Assembly (NCBI RefSeq): GCF_027922045.1
Contig: NZ_BSEX01000020.1
Span: 1-64,000, forward strand
Direction: 5' to 3'
Length of the DNA stretch: 64,000 bases
DNA from: Microbacterium terregens
GTDB taxonomy: Bacteria > Pseudomonadota > Alphaproteobacteria > Sphingomonadales > Sphingomonadaceae
Shown here: positions 7,562 to 15,330 of the stretch, piece by piece
How positions within the stretch are numbered: the first letter of the stretch is position 1
How the letters are laid out: every line of letters begins with the position of its first letter
The notes under the pieces: generated by a model
The model's input: the letters and a program-made list of their open reading frames with translations, nothing else
What the model was told of the DNA's origin: nothing
The model's database searches: none
Made by a program: the position numbers and the translations under genes

Positions 7562-7779
7562 AACTCGAACGGCTTCAGTCCATGCCTGACTGGCCCGCGC
7601 GGATGACCTCCGACGTGGCGTGCCTGTTCATGTGCGTGTCTGAAACCACCTTCCTGGCTCGATACGGCCGCCTTGGCTTCAAGGAGGGCGCTAACACCTT
7701 TTGGGCTCGCGCCGCCTTGGAGCGCGAGGTTGCAAAGCAGGCGGGCATCGAACAACCCTCTGCCGGATGGGACGTGTGA
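7558..7779 (+). CDS. Excisionase-like small DNA-binding protein
   Basis: This 73-residue protein has a winged-helix or MerR-like look: MTSDVACLFMCVSETTFLARYGR reads as a helix-turn-helix, followed by a short wing and a C-terminal helix. It lies directly upstream of, and overlaps by 13 nt, the integrase gene, the usual place for a recombination directionality factor (Xis/AlpA type). The family assignment is by position and fold impression, not by a diagnostic motif. Confidence 0.55.
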   Translation: MKLERLQSMPDWPARMTSDVACLFMCVSETTFLARYGRLGFKEGANTFWARAALEREVAKQAGIEQPSAGWDV

Positions 7780-8843
7780 ACATCGCCGGAGTCGTTCAGA
7801 AGAAGGGGCAGACGTACCGGCGCTTTAGGATCCGCCAGCCCGATGGCCGCTACAAGGATCATTACGTCAAGCTGCCCGACCCGTCGCATCCGGACTTCTC
7901 GGCCGCGCTGGAGCGCGTGAACGCTCGACCAGAGGCGCGCCCTGGCCCCAGAGCCGGATCTATGCGCGCGCTTGCGATCGAGTTTCGCGCGGCCTTGGCA
8001 GCTGGCTGGACGAAGAAGCGGAAGAAGGCCGGCGCGAAGGCGCTCGCCGCCAGCACGCGCGCCAACTACCTGCGCTACGTTGACATGATCGAGGTGGCAC
8101 ATGGCGACGAGCTGGTCGCCAACCTCCGCCGCGCCAACGTCTACAAGCTGCGCGACAACATGGCAGCCACGCCCGGCAAGGCGAACAACTGGCTCAACGT
8201 GCTGACGATCATGCTGGAATATGCATGCGAGCGCGACTGGATCACCACCAACCCGGCCGCTGGCATCTCCAAGCTGGCGATCGGCGAGCATGAACCCTGG
8301 CCGCGGCATGTGCTTGAAGATGCGCTCGAGAAAGCCTCTCCCATGCTGCGCCTCGCGATCGTCAGCGGTCTTTGCTCGGGCCAGCGCGTCAGTGATGTGA
8401 TCCGCATCCAGCACGGTTGGCTGCGAGGTGGCATCCTTGAACTATCCCAGGTCAAGACAGCGGTCGGCGTCGCGGTGCCCGTGCATCCCTGGTGGCGCGA
8501 AGAAATAGACAAGGTCGAGAAGCGCTCCATCACGCTGCTCTACGATCGCGCTGGTAAGCCGTTCGCGTCCGAGGATCGCATCCAGGAGCGGATCCGGCGC
8601 CTCATGCACGATCTCGGGTACGTCGACGACGAAGGCCAGCTGCTCTACACCTTCCACGGCCTCCGGAAGAACGCCGCCTGCTACATGGCCGAGCTAGGCC
8701 TCTCCGACACTGAGATCGGCTCGGTCTGTGGCATGTCGCCCGATACCGTGCGCCACTACACCAAGCGCGCCCGAGCGTACGTTATTGCCCGGAAGGTCGC
8801 CGGCGTGCTGGCGGCCGCTAACGTCACCCAGATGACCCGCTAG
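7767..8843 (+). CDS. Tyrosine recombinase (phage-type integrase)
   Basis: This is a 358-residue site-specific recombinase. After a basic N-terminal arm-binding region and a core-binding domain (ANNWLNVLTIMLEYA), the catalytic domain shows Arg207 (GQRVSDVIR), the H-x-x-R box HGLR (His297, Arg300) and the nucleophile Tyr331 (RHYTKRA). The second histidine box is GM (Met323) rather than the usual GH. I placed the start at the ATG at 7767; the frame is open further upstream but that part overlaps the preceding gene. It lies about 1.2 kb from the displaced tRNA 3' end, which is the expected site of action. Its last 20 bases overlap the end of the convergent metalloprotease gene. Confidence 0.92.
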   Translation: MGRVNIAGVVQKKGQTYRRFRIRQPDGRYKDHYVKLPDPSHPDFSAALERVNARPEARPGPRAGSMRALAIEFRAALAAGWTKKRKKAGAKALAASTRANYLRYVDMIEVAHGDELVANLRRANVYKLRDNMAATPGKANNWLNVLTIMLEYACERDWITTNPAAGISKLAIGEHEPWPRHVLEDALEKASPMLRLAIVSGLCSGQRVSDVIRIQHGWLRGGILELSQVKTAVGVAVPVHPWWREEIDKVEKRSITLLYDRAGKPFASEDRIQERIRRLMHDLGYVDDEGQLLYTFHGLRKNAACYMAELGLSDTEIGSVCGMSPDTVRHYTKRARAYVIARKVAGVLAAANVTQMTR

Positions 8844-9858
8844 CCGCAGACCGAAACGGCGGAGCCTCAGTTTCAGTGGACCGCTGATCGACCGAGCTAC
8901 CCGTTGCATCATTGTCAGCTGGAAGCAGGCCGGCGTCCTGCAACTCCCGCGCACGTTCGGCGCGAGAGGCCTCACGCTCAGCGTCGGTCTGCTGGAAGGA
9001 AGTGTGAAGGTGATGGACCAGCCTTGGATGCAGCCAAGGCGCGATTGCCATCTGATCGCCCTGCACAGCGAGATGCCAGCGCCGCGCGCGTTCAATCGGC
9101 TCGAAATTCGGATCTATGTGTTCGGGATGAAGCTTCATCAGCTCGCGCACGGCTGGCGAAGCAAACACTCGTTTGAAGACGCTGTACGGCCAAATTCCAG
9201 GCGCTCCCTTAAGCTCGCGCCGGAGGAAAGACATGATGCCGTTGTTAACCAGACCCACACGGAGCAAAGGAAATGGGTAGCGGGGATGGTTAGTATAGAC
9301 ACCCGTCACGAGACGCTCGACCGCACGACCCATACTCTCAAGGGCATCCTCTAGAAAATAATCGCCAGGGTAGAACTCCCTGAATTTGGGGTTAACCTGG
9401 CTGCCGAAGGTCAGCAGGCACATCATCACTTTTGCCCCGTAGAAGTCGGCCCACATTTCAAGAGCGTGGTAATCAAGAGGAGCCTGGTCGACTTCGTCGT
9501 TGTGGCGGTGAACGACGTGTGCGATTTCATGGCCGAGGATCAATAGATGGAAGTGCAACTTATCTGCGCTATCAACCACCTCCGTTGCCATCTCACGCGG
9601 GATAACGATCCTTGTCTTTTCCCCAACCCCTCTGGTGATTGCGGCGTTCACGCCCTTCACCTCTACCCTGATTGGAACCTCTCCGCCTGGAAGGAAGAAG
9701 TGCTCGAAGTCGGCCGCGGCGGCACGCGCGAGATCCTCGCCGGTGACGATCGGCGGAACGGATTGCGGTGGATGTCGAAGAATGCTCACCAGGAAAATGT
9801 AGGCGTTTCTTCCTAAACGCCAACCGTGAAACGCGACCCTAGTCGTTGCGCTGCCCAT
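8824..9858 (-). CDS. HEXXH metalloprotease, possible Lit-like phage-exclusion cargo
   Basis: This protein of about 344 residues has a zinc-protease signature, GHEIAHVVHRH (His110, Glu111, His114), and a probable third ligand in ALEMWADFYGA (Glu134). A TNHPRYP element lies near residue 190. The order HEIxHVV, then E-x-x-A-D about 20 residues on, then a (T/N)HP motif recalls E. coli Lit (peptidase U49), which cleaves EF-Tu during phage infection. M48-type peptidases share the first two motifs, so this is a hypothesis. The frame runs up to 9993, close to the tRNA fragment; the ATG at 9858 is the more likely start. Base composition is visibly less GC-rich than around it, as expected for cargo at the edge of an element. 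No signal peptide is seen, so a cytoplasmic site is likely. Confidence 0.65.
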   Translation of the reverse strand: MGSATTRVAFHGWRLGRNAYIFLVSILRHPPQSVPPIVTGEDLARAAAADFEHFFLPGGEVPIRVEVKGVNAAITRGVGEKTRIVIPREMATEVVDSADKLHFHLLILGHEIAHVVHRHNDEVDQAPLDYHALEMWADFYGAKVMMCLLTFGSQVNPKFREFYPGDYFLEDALESMGRAVERLVTGVYTNHPRYPFPLLRVGLVNNGIMSFLRRELKGAPGIWPYSVFKRVFASPAVRELMKLHPEHIDPNFEPIERARRWHLAVQGDQMAIAPWLHPRLVHHLHTSFQQTDAEREASRAERARELQDAGLLPADNDATGSSVDQRSTETEAPPFRSAASGSSG

Positions 9859-10013
9859 CGAGCGGCGGCCGAGTACGCCGGATGCTTGAGCAGAAAGGCT
9901 CCAGAAGTTTCCCCAGGAACCTGTAACCCATTGATTTCCAGTGATCCGAGAAGCCCCCCAAAATGGGGAACGAGCGTTGATTTCATAGAGCAATTTGGAA
10001 GCACGGCTGAAAC

Positions 10014-10041
10014 ACGGGTTCGAGTCCCGTAGGGGTCACCA
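10014..10041 (+). other. Displaced tRNA 3' end: right attachment site (att)
   Basis: The sequence reads as the 3' end of a tRNA. The T stem ACGGG pairs with CCCGT around the 7-base loop TTCGAGT, followed by acceptor strand AGGGGTC, discriminator A and CCA. The matching 5' acceptor strand (GACCCCT) is not present in the preceding 80 bases, so this is a fragment. Integrases of this kind recombine at tRNA 3' ends, leaving an intact tRNA at one end and a displaced copy at the other. The intact tRNA should lie to the left of the window. The tRNA species and the exact crossover length cannot be fixed from this copy. Confidence 0.75.
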
Positions 10042-10053
10042 GCTTTGCTGGTG
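10037..10053. repeat. Hairpin at the element/chromosome junction
   Basis: CACCAGC and GCTGGTG form perfect 7-base arms around TTT. The left arm includes the CCA end of the tRNA fragment. It may be part of the original tRNA terminator or of the recombination core. There is no T-tract after it. Confidence 0.5.
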
Positions 10054-10437
10054 GCGACAGAGCTCCAGATCGGCGACCGGATCGCCGAGGATGCCAGCGC
10101 CTAGGCTGGCCGGCAGAGGCCGGTGATGCCTCCGGTACGGCGCTTCCATCGCTGCAGGCGGATTTCCCCGTGGTCCGGTAGTTCCGCACCGGCACGCCAT
10201 CTCAGCGCGGACCGATCCGGAGAACCCGCGCTCTTCCAGGCGCTGCGCGAACGGCGACGCCGCTGGCTGTGCAGCATCGCGGACGCACGAAGCTCCCAAC
10301 GGATGGAGCCCCTGAACGGCCGATGACGGCGCGACACCGGCCTGCTCCGTGACAGCCCCGAGCTTTGTCCGGGTCTCTCCCGATCAGCCCCAGCGGCGCA
10401 TCCGCTAGACTGTCCCTGGTCAAGGCGAGGATGGTCT
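10054..10437. other. Non-coding stretch between att site and DUF1254 gene
   Basis: This is about 380 bases of GC-rich DNA to the right of the element junction. Short frames exist on both strands but none has a ribosome site or a protein-like composition. A usable Shine-Dalgarno (GCGAGG, 10425-10430) serves the gene starting at 10438. I see no RNA gene or convincing promoter hexamers. It may be residue from earlier integration events at the same tRNA. Confidence 0.5.
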
Positions 10438-11796
10438 ATGCGAAGCCGTCAGTTTTCTGCGGACGAACTCCTCCAGCGGGCGAGGTATCGACGAGCGGTC
10501 GAGGCGGTCATCTGGGGCATGCCGGTCGTCAATTTCGACCTGATGCTCCAGGCGTTCCTGAAGGCGGGCGGGCTCCCCAACCAGGTGCCGTTCTGGTCGC
10601 ACCTCCTCGACGGTCAGAACCAGACGCTGACGCCGAACCCGGACACCATCTACTTCAATCCGTTCTTCGATACGAAGGACGGGCCCGTCGTGGTCGAGAT
10701 CCCCGCGGCCGAAGGCGGCTCGATCACCGGCAGCATCGACGATTGCTGGCAGAACGCACTCGAGGACGTTGGCCTTGCCGGAGCGGACAAGGGTGCTGGA
10801 GGCAAGTATCTGATCCTCCCGCCCGGTCACGTCGGCACGACGCCGGACGGCTATATCGCAGTGCCTTCGGACACCTTCCAGAGCTATGCCATTCTGCGCT
10901 CGAACGTGAAAAGCGGCAGCGAGGCGGACGTTGCCCAAGCGGTCGCCTATGGCAAGCGCATCCGGGTCTATCCGCTGGCGCAGGCTGCCCGCCCGCCGGA
11001 GACCCGCCATCTCGACATGGCCGGAGTCCTCTACGACTCCACCATCCCCTACGACCGCGACTTCTTCCGTTCGCTCGCCCGGATTGTCGAGAAGGAGCCC
11101 TGGCTCACGCGGGACAAGGCGATGATCGATCCGCTACGCACGCTCGGGATCTGCAAGGGCGAACCATTCGATCCGGGGCGAGCCCTGGAGGAGACGTTCG
11201 ACGCCGCCGCGCAGGAGGCGCATGCCTATCTCGACATGCGGTACGAGGCGGTGTTCGATCCGCCGTTCGCGCCGGGTACACGCTGGGCATTGCCCGCAGT
11301 GCCGGAAGTCGTCGAAGGCATGCCGAACTTCTTCGCTTCCACCGAGGCCTACCCCATCGACGGTCGGGCGGTGAGCTACTCGCTGGCGTATTTCAGCGCC
11401 AAGCACCTCGGTGAAGGCCAATATTATCTCATGGCGATCCGGGACGCCGCAGGCGACGCATTGGACGGATCGGAGACCTATCGCCTGCGTGTGCCGGCCA
11501 ATGCGCCGGTGACGCTGTACTGGTCCGCCACCGTCTATGACCGCGAGACACACGCGCTGATCCGGAACGTGGCGCGCGCCAGCCGGGCCTCCACCAGCCC
11601 GGGCATCGTTGCGGAGCCCGATGGTTCGGTGGACCTGTGGTTCAGCCCCCATGTGCCGGCGGGCAAGGAAGCCAACTGGATACCCACCGTTCCTGGCCGC
11701 GGTTTCGAGGTGCTGTTCCGCCTCTACGGACCCAAAAAGCCCTTTTTCGAGAAGCAATGGGTGCTCCCGGACCTCGTCAAGGATCAGCTGCCATGA
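10438..11796 (+). CDS. DUF1254/DUF1214 domain protein (first of a tandem pair)
   Basis: This 452-residue protein has the two-part DUF1254 (N-terminal, about residues 15-200) and DUF1214 (C-terminal, about 340-440) architecture, ending in the typical ANWIPTVPGRGFEVLFRLYGPKKPFF region. No signal peptide is visible, although many relatives are exported. The biochemical role of the family is not established. The ATG lies seven bases after GCGAGG. Its stop overlaps the start of a second, diverged copy, so the two form a bicistronic unit and may make a hetero-oligomer. Confidence 0.85.
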   Translation: MRSRQFSADELLQRARYRRAVEAVIWGMPVVNFDLMLQAFLKAGGLPNQVPFWSHLLDGQNQTLTPNPDTIYFNPFFDTKDGPVVVEIPAAEGGSITGSIDDCWQNALEDVGLAGADKGAGGKYLILPPGHVGTTPDGYIAVPSDTFQSYAILRSNVKSGSEADVAQAVAYGKRIRVYPLAQAARPPETRHLDMAGVLYDSTIPYDRDFFRSLARIVEKEPWLTRDKAMIDPLRTLGICKGEPFDPGRALEETFDAAAQEAHAYLDMRYEAVFDPPFAPGTRWALPAVPEVVEGMPNFFASTEAYPIDGRAVSYSLAYFSAKHLGEGQYYLMAIRDAAGDALDGSETYRLRVPANAPVTLYWSATVYDRETHALIRNVARASRASTSPGIVAEPDGSVDLWFSPHVPAGKEANWIPTVPGRGFEVLFRLYGPKKPFFEKQWVLPDLVKDQLP

Positions 11797-13220
11797 CCAA
11801 CACCGCTCTTCAGACTTCCCCGGTCACGGGCGCGCACTATAGCGCGCAAAACAGCCGCATCGGAGCACTCGCCCTCGACCGGCAGGGACTTCCGGACCAG
11901 GCGACGATCGACTTGCTCTATGCGGAGCGCGATTTCCAGCGTGCGTGCCAATGCTACCTCTGGGCGCTGCCGATCGTCTCCTACGCCCAGTGGCAGAACC
12001 AGCACGAAACCGTGTTCGGGGCGCAGGACGGCGATATCGTCCAATATGTGTCGGTGCGCGACAAGCTGGGCCTGATCACCGCCAATGCGACGACGCCCTA
12101 TGTGATCGGCTTCGCCAATACGCAGCGGACGGGCCCCCTCATCATCGACTTTCCTGCGGGAGAAACCGCGGGGGGCGTCGGTGATTTCTGGGAGCGGTCG
12201 ATGAGCGATTGCGGCCTGACCGGACCCGACAAGGGTAAGGGCGGCCGCTATGTGATCCTGGGCCCGGGGCAGGAGGCTCCGCCCGAGGCCCGCGCCGATT
12301 ACGAGGTACGCTCGGACACGTTCAACGTCTTCCACGCCTTCCGCATCCTCACCACCGATCCGGCCGAGGCCGAACGCATCCTGAACGCCTATCAGGTCTA
12401 TCCGGCAAGCGAGGTCGGCCACCCGCGCAAGACTCGTATTGTCCATCCCGATGGCCGGCCGTGGAGCGGCACCCAGCCGGTCGGCATAGCCTATTGGGAA
12501 CGGTTGAACGAGATCCTCCAAATCGAGCCGGTGAAGGAGGAGGATCGGCTGTTCATGGCGATGCTGAAGCCGCTGGGCATCGAAAAGGGCAAACCGTTCC
12601 GCCCCGATGCCGGGCAGGCACGGGCGCTGGAGGAAGGCGCGCGGATCGGCCAGTTGATGGCGATCGCCAACTCCTTCGACAAGCGCTTCGACACGGCCGC
12701 CTATGGCGGTCATTGGGATCGGGCGGTCAATGTCGCCATGAGCCAGCAGAGCGAGCATTATTCCCAGCTCGATGAGCGCGCGTCCTGGTTCTACGAGGCG
12801 GTGGGTTTGTCGGAAGGGATGACCACCCACACGCCGGGTCAGGGCCAAGCCTATCTTTCCGCCTATCGGGACGCGCAGGGCCAGTGGTTCGACGGCGGCA
12901 GGCGCTACCGGCTCCACGTCCCGGCCGATGTGCCGGCGGCGCAATGGTGGTCGGTCGCGGTCTACGACATCGAGACCCGCTGTTTCATCGACACCCCGTA
13001 CGACAAGGCGGAGATCGGCTCCCGGAGCGAACTGGTTACCAACCCGGACGGTTCGGTCGACCTGGTGTTCGGGCCGGAGCCGCCCACCGATGCGCCGGAG
13101 GCCAATTGGCTGCCGACCGTAGCCGGCCGGGCCTGGTTCACCTACTTCAGGCTCTACGCACCCTTGGCGCCGTATTTCGACGCCAGCTGGCATCTGCCGG
13201 ACATCGAAATGCTGGATTGA
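11793..13220 (+). CDS. DUF1254/DUF1214 domain protein (second of a tandem pair)
   Basis: This 475-residue paralogue of the preceding protein shares the same blocks (SMSDCGLTGPDKGKGGRYVIL corresponds to the neighbour's DDCWQNALEDVGLAGADKG region, and EANWLPTVAGRAWFTYFRLYAP to its C-terminus). The start ATG overlaps the upstream stop (ATGA). Sequence between the shared blocks differs substantially, so the duplication is old. Function unknown. Confidence 0.85.
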   Translation: MTNTALQTSPVTGAHYSAQNSRIGALALDRQGLPDQATIDLLYAERDFQRACQCYLWALPIVSYAQWQNQHETVFGAQDGDIVQYVSVRDKLGLITANATTPYVIGFANTQRTGPLIIDFPAGETAGGVGDFWERSMSDCGLTGPDKGKGGRYVILGPGQEAPPEARADYEVRSDTFNVFHAFRILTTDPAEAERILNAYQVYPASEVGHPRKTRIVHPDGRPWSGTQPVGIAYWERLNEILQIEPVKEEDRLFMAMLKPLGIEKGKPFRPDAGQARALEEGARIGQLMAIANSFDKRFDTAAYGGHWDRAVNVAMSQQSEHYSQLDERASWFYEAVGLSEGMTTHTPGQGQAYLSAYRDAQGQWFDGGRRYRLHVPADVPAAQWWSVAVYDIETRCFIDTPYDKAEIGSRSELVTNPDGSVDLVFGPEPPTDAPEANWLPTVAGRAWFTYFRLYAPLAPYFDASWHLPDIEMLD

Positions 13221-13460
13221 GCCGGCCGAACGCCAGGCTGGCGGAAGCCACGCGGGCGTTCGGAAGGCGGAGTCTCCCACCGGATTGCCGCTGCGTCTGG
13301 TGCGCAGGGCGGCAGAATGGCATGGCGTCGCGCCAGATCAGCGCGACGCCTACCGGCATCTGGTCGCGCGGGTCCGGACGGCGGGCGGCACCGTTGCGGG
13401 AACGTCCTGCCGATCGTCGCGCTTTGACGGTGTCCCTTTCAGCTTTCTCCGAGGATCCGC

Positions 13461-14444
13461 ATGCCCCATTTCGCTCCCCCCGGCCCGCTCGGCTTCGGCG
13501 GCGCTCCGCTCGGCAACATGTTTGACGTCGTGGACGAGGCGACGGCCGAGGCGGCACTGGTCGCCGCCTGGGACAGCGGTGTCCGCTATTTCGACACCGC
13601 GCCCCACTACGGAAGCGGGCTCTCCGAACATCGGTTCGGCGCGGTCCTCCGCCGCTATCCCCGCGAGCAGTTCGTGCTTTCGACCAAGGTCGGACGGCTG
13701 CTGCGTCCGGACGTCAGCCGCCCCGAAAACCCGCCGTTCAAGGAGGGCCTGCCGTTCCGCGTCGACGTCGACTACACCTATGATGGTATCATGCGGTCGA
13801 TTGAGGACAGCTATCAGCGGCTGGGCTTCGCCCAGATCGATATCGCCTTCGTGCATGACCTGGCTGCCGACCATCTGGGAGAAGCGTGGGAAGAGCAGTT
13901 CGAGATCGCCCGAACGGGCGCGTTCCGGGCGCTGGACGAACTACGCGATCAGGGCGTGATCAAGGGCTGGGGCCTGGGAGTGAACCGCACCGAGCCCTGC
14001 GTGCGGGCAATCGAGCAGGCCGATCCCGACGTGTTCCTGCTCGCCGGCCGCTACAGCCTGCTCAACCAGCCCGCACTCGATCGTCTCTTTCCGCTGTGCG
14101 CCGAACGCGGCGTGCATGTGGTGGTGGGCGGCCCCTACAACAGCGGCCTGCTCGCCGGCGGGCGGAACTTCGAATATCAGGAGGCGCCGGCCGACATGAT
14201 CGCCAAGCGGGACCGGATCGCGGCCATCTGCGAGCGGCATGGCGCCGACATCCGCTCGGCCGCACTCCAGTTCTGCGCCGCGCATCCGGTCGTGGCAGCG
14301 ATCATCCCGGGAGCCAAGCGGCCGGACAAGGTTCGCGAAAACGCGCGGCTGATGGCGGCGACCGTGCCGGTAGCCGTCTGGGAGGAACTGCGCGAGGAAG
14401 CGCTGATCCCCGCCGATGCCCCCGTGCCGATGGCGGACAACTAG
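13461..14444 (+). CDS. Aldo/keto reductase (D-threo-aldose dehydrogenase-like)
   Basis: This is a 327-residue NAD(P)-dependent oxidoreductase with a TIM barrel. Visible AKR landmarks are DTAPHYGSGLSE (catalytic Asp and Tyr), STKVG (catalytic Lys), FVHD (His) and the cofactor-binding IIPGAKRPDKVRENA near the C-terminus. The N-terminal LGFGGAPLGN and overall length match the subfamily that oxidises L-fucose, D-arabinose and other aldoses, or pyridoxal. The substrate is not determined. GAGGAT precedes the ATG. It stands alone on the plus strand and ends at a strong hairpin. Confidence 0.85.
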   Translation: MPHFAPPGPLGFGGAPLGNMFDVVDEATAEAALVAAWDSGVRYFDTAPHYGSGLSEHRFGAVLRRYPREQFVLSTKVGRLLRPDVSRPENPPFKEGLPFRVDVDYTYDGIMRSIEDSYQRLGFAQIDIAFVHDLAADHLGEAWEEQFEIARTGAFRALDELRDQGVIKGWGLGVNRTEPCVRAIEQADPDVFLLAGRYSLLNQPALDRLFPLCAERGVHVVVGGPYNSGLLAGGRNFEYQEAPADMIAKRDRIAAICERHGADIRSAALQFCAAHPVVAAIIPGAKRPDKVRENARLMAATVPVAVWEELREEALIPADAPVPMADN

Positions 14445-14450
14445 GCGCGA

Positions 14451-14476
14451 CGCGGCGCCCCGCTTGGGGCGCCGCG
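14451..14476. terminator. Terminator-like hairpin between convergent genes
   Basis: CGCGGCGCCCC and GGGGCGCCGCG form a perfect 11-base stem around GCTT, seven bases after the aldo/keto reductase stop and just before the stop of the convergent metallo-hydrolase gene. There is no T-tract, which is common in such GC-rich genomes. Confidence 0.55.
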
Positions 14477-14483
14477 GTTCGGA

Positions 14484-15326
14484 CTAGCGCTGTCCGGACG
14501 CGAGCAGTTCGAACTCGACCGGGTCGTGGGCACAGAAGATGCGGACCTCGTCCCCGCGATCCAGCGAGAGGCGGCGCAGGCGCTGCTGGTTATGTAGGCG
14601 CGCGGCGCGATCGACCTCCATCATCCGCTGGTAGCCGCGCAGCGCCGGCGTGCACGAATAGCGCTCCGACCCGACCTCACCACGATAGAAGTAGGCGTCG
14701 GCCGCGTGGAGCAGCCAGCGGCCGCTATCCTCACGAATCGCCACCCCGGCATGGCCCCAAGTGTGGCCGGCGAGCGGCACGAGCAGGATTTCCGGCGGCA
14801 GGCCGTGAAGGTCCCGCACGGCATCGAAGCCGAACCAGCGCTCGCCGCCGCCGAACGGATAGAGGCGCCAATCCTGCATCTCGTCCCATTGCTGGGGACG
14901 ATAGCGGCGGGTGCCGACGAAGGCGCCCCCTGCCCGCTCGTCCGCAACTTCCTTCTCGCGCGCCGTCACATGGACGGCAGCGTTGGGGAAGTCCTCGAGG
15001 CCGCCGGCATGATCGAAGTCGAGGTGGGTAACGATGATGTGGCGGACGTCGGCGGGATCGAATCCCAGCCGGCGTACCTGGGCCACGGCCGTCTCCTCGC
15101 GACGCAGCTGGATGTTATTGAGCGTCAGGAAGAAGGGCGACAAGCGCCGAAGCGGATGCGCGACGTCTCGGGTCCCGAAGCCGGTGTCGACCAGGACCAG
15201 GCCCGCCTCCGTCTCGATCAGCAGGCAGTGGCAGACGAGATGACCGAAGGGGCTGTCGCTCTTGCCGTCGAAGAGCCGCCCTCCGACGGGGCAGCAGGTA
15301 CCGCAGTTGAGGTGATGGATGCGCAT
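14484..15326 (-). CDS. MBL-fold metallo-hydrolase, lactonase-like
   Basis: This 280-residue protein has the metallo-beta-lactamase dinuclear zinc motif THLDFDHAGG (H-x-D-x-D-H) near residue 108, a later His in LAGHTWGH and an Asp in LLHAADAYF. The layout and N-terminal region resemble the AHL lactonase (AiiA/AttM) branch, which opens acyl-homoserine lactones, but many MBL lactonases act on other substrates. There is no signal peptide. It starts 4 nt after the catalase-family gene stops and is probably co-transcribed with it. Confidence 0.8.
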   Translation of the reverse strand: MRIHHLNCGTCCPVGGRLFDGKSDSPFGHLVCHCLLIETEAGLVLVDTGFGTRDVAHPLRRLSPFFLTLNNIQLRREETAVAQVRRLGFDPADVRHIIVTHLDFDHAGGLEDFPNAAVHVTAREKEVADERAGGAFVGTRRYRPQQWDEMQDWRLYPFGGGERWFGFDAVRDLHGLPPEILLVPLAGHTWGHAGVAIREDSGRWLLHAADAYFYRGEVGSERYSCTPALRGYQRMMEVDRAARLHNQQRLRRLSLDRGDEVRIFCAHDPVEFELLASGQR

Positions 15327-15330
15327 GGGT

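Noticed and set aside
9942..9972. CCCC and GGGG around AAAAT as a terminator or att arm site
   Set aside because: The stem is only four bases and has no T-tract; nothing else supports a function.
11784..13280. A 498-codon minus-strand frame opposite the second DUF1254 gene
   Set aside because: It is the antisense shadow of a conserved gene; its composition is typical of such shadows.
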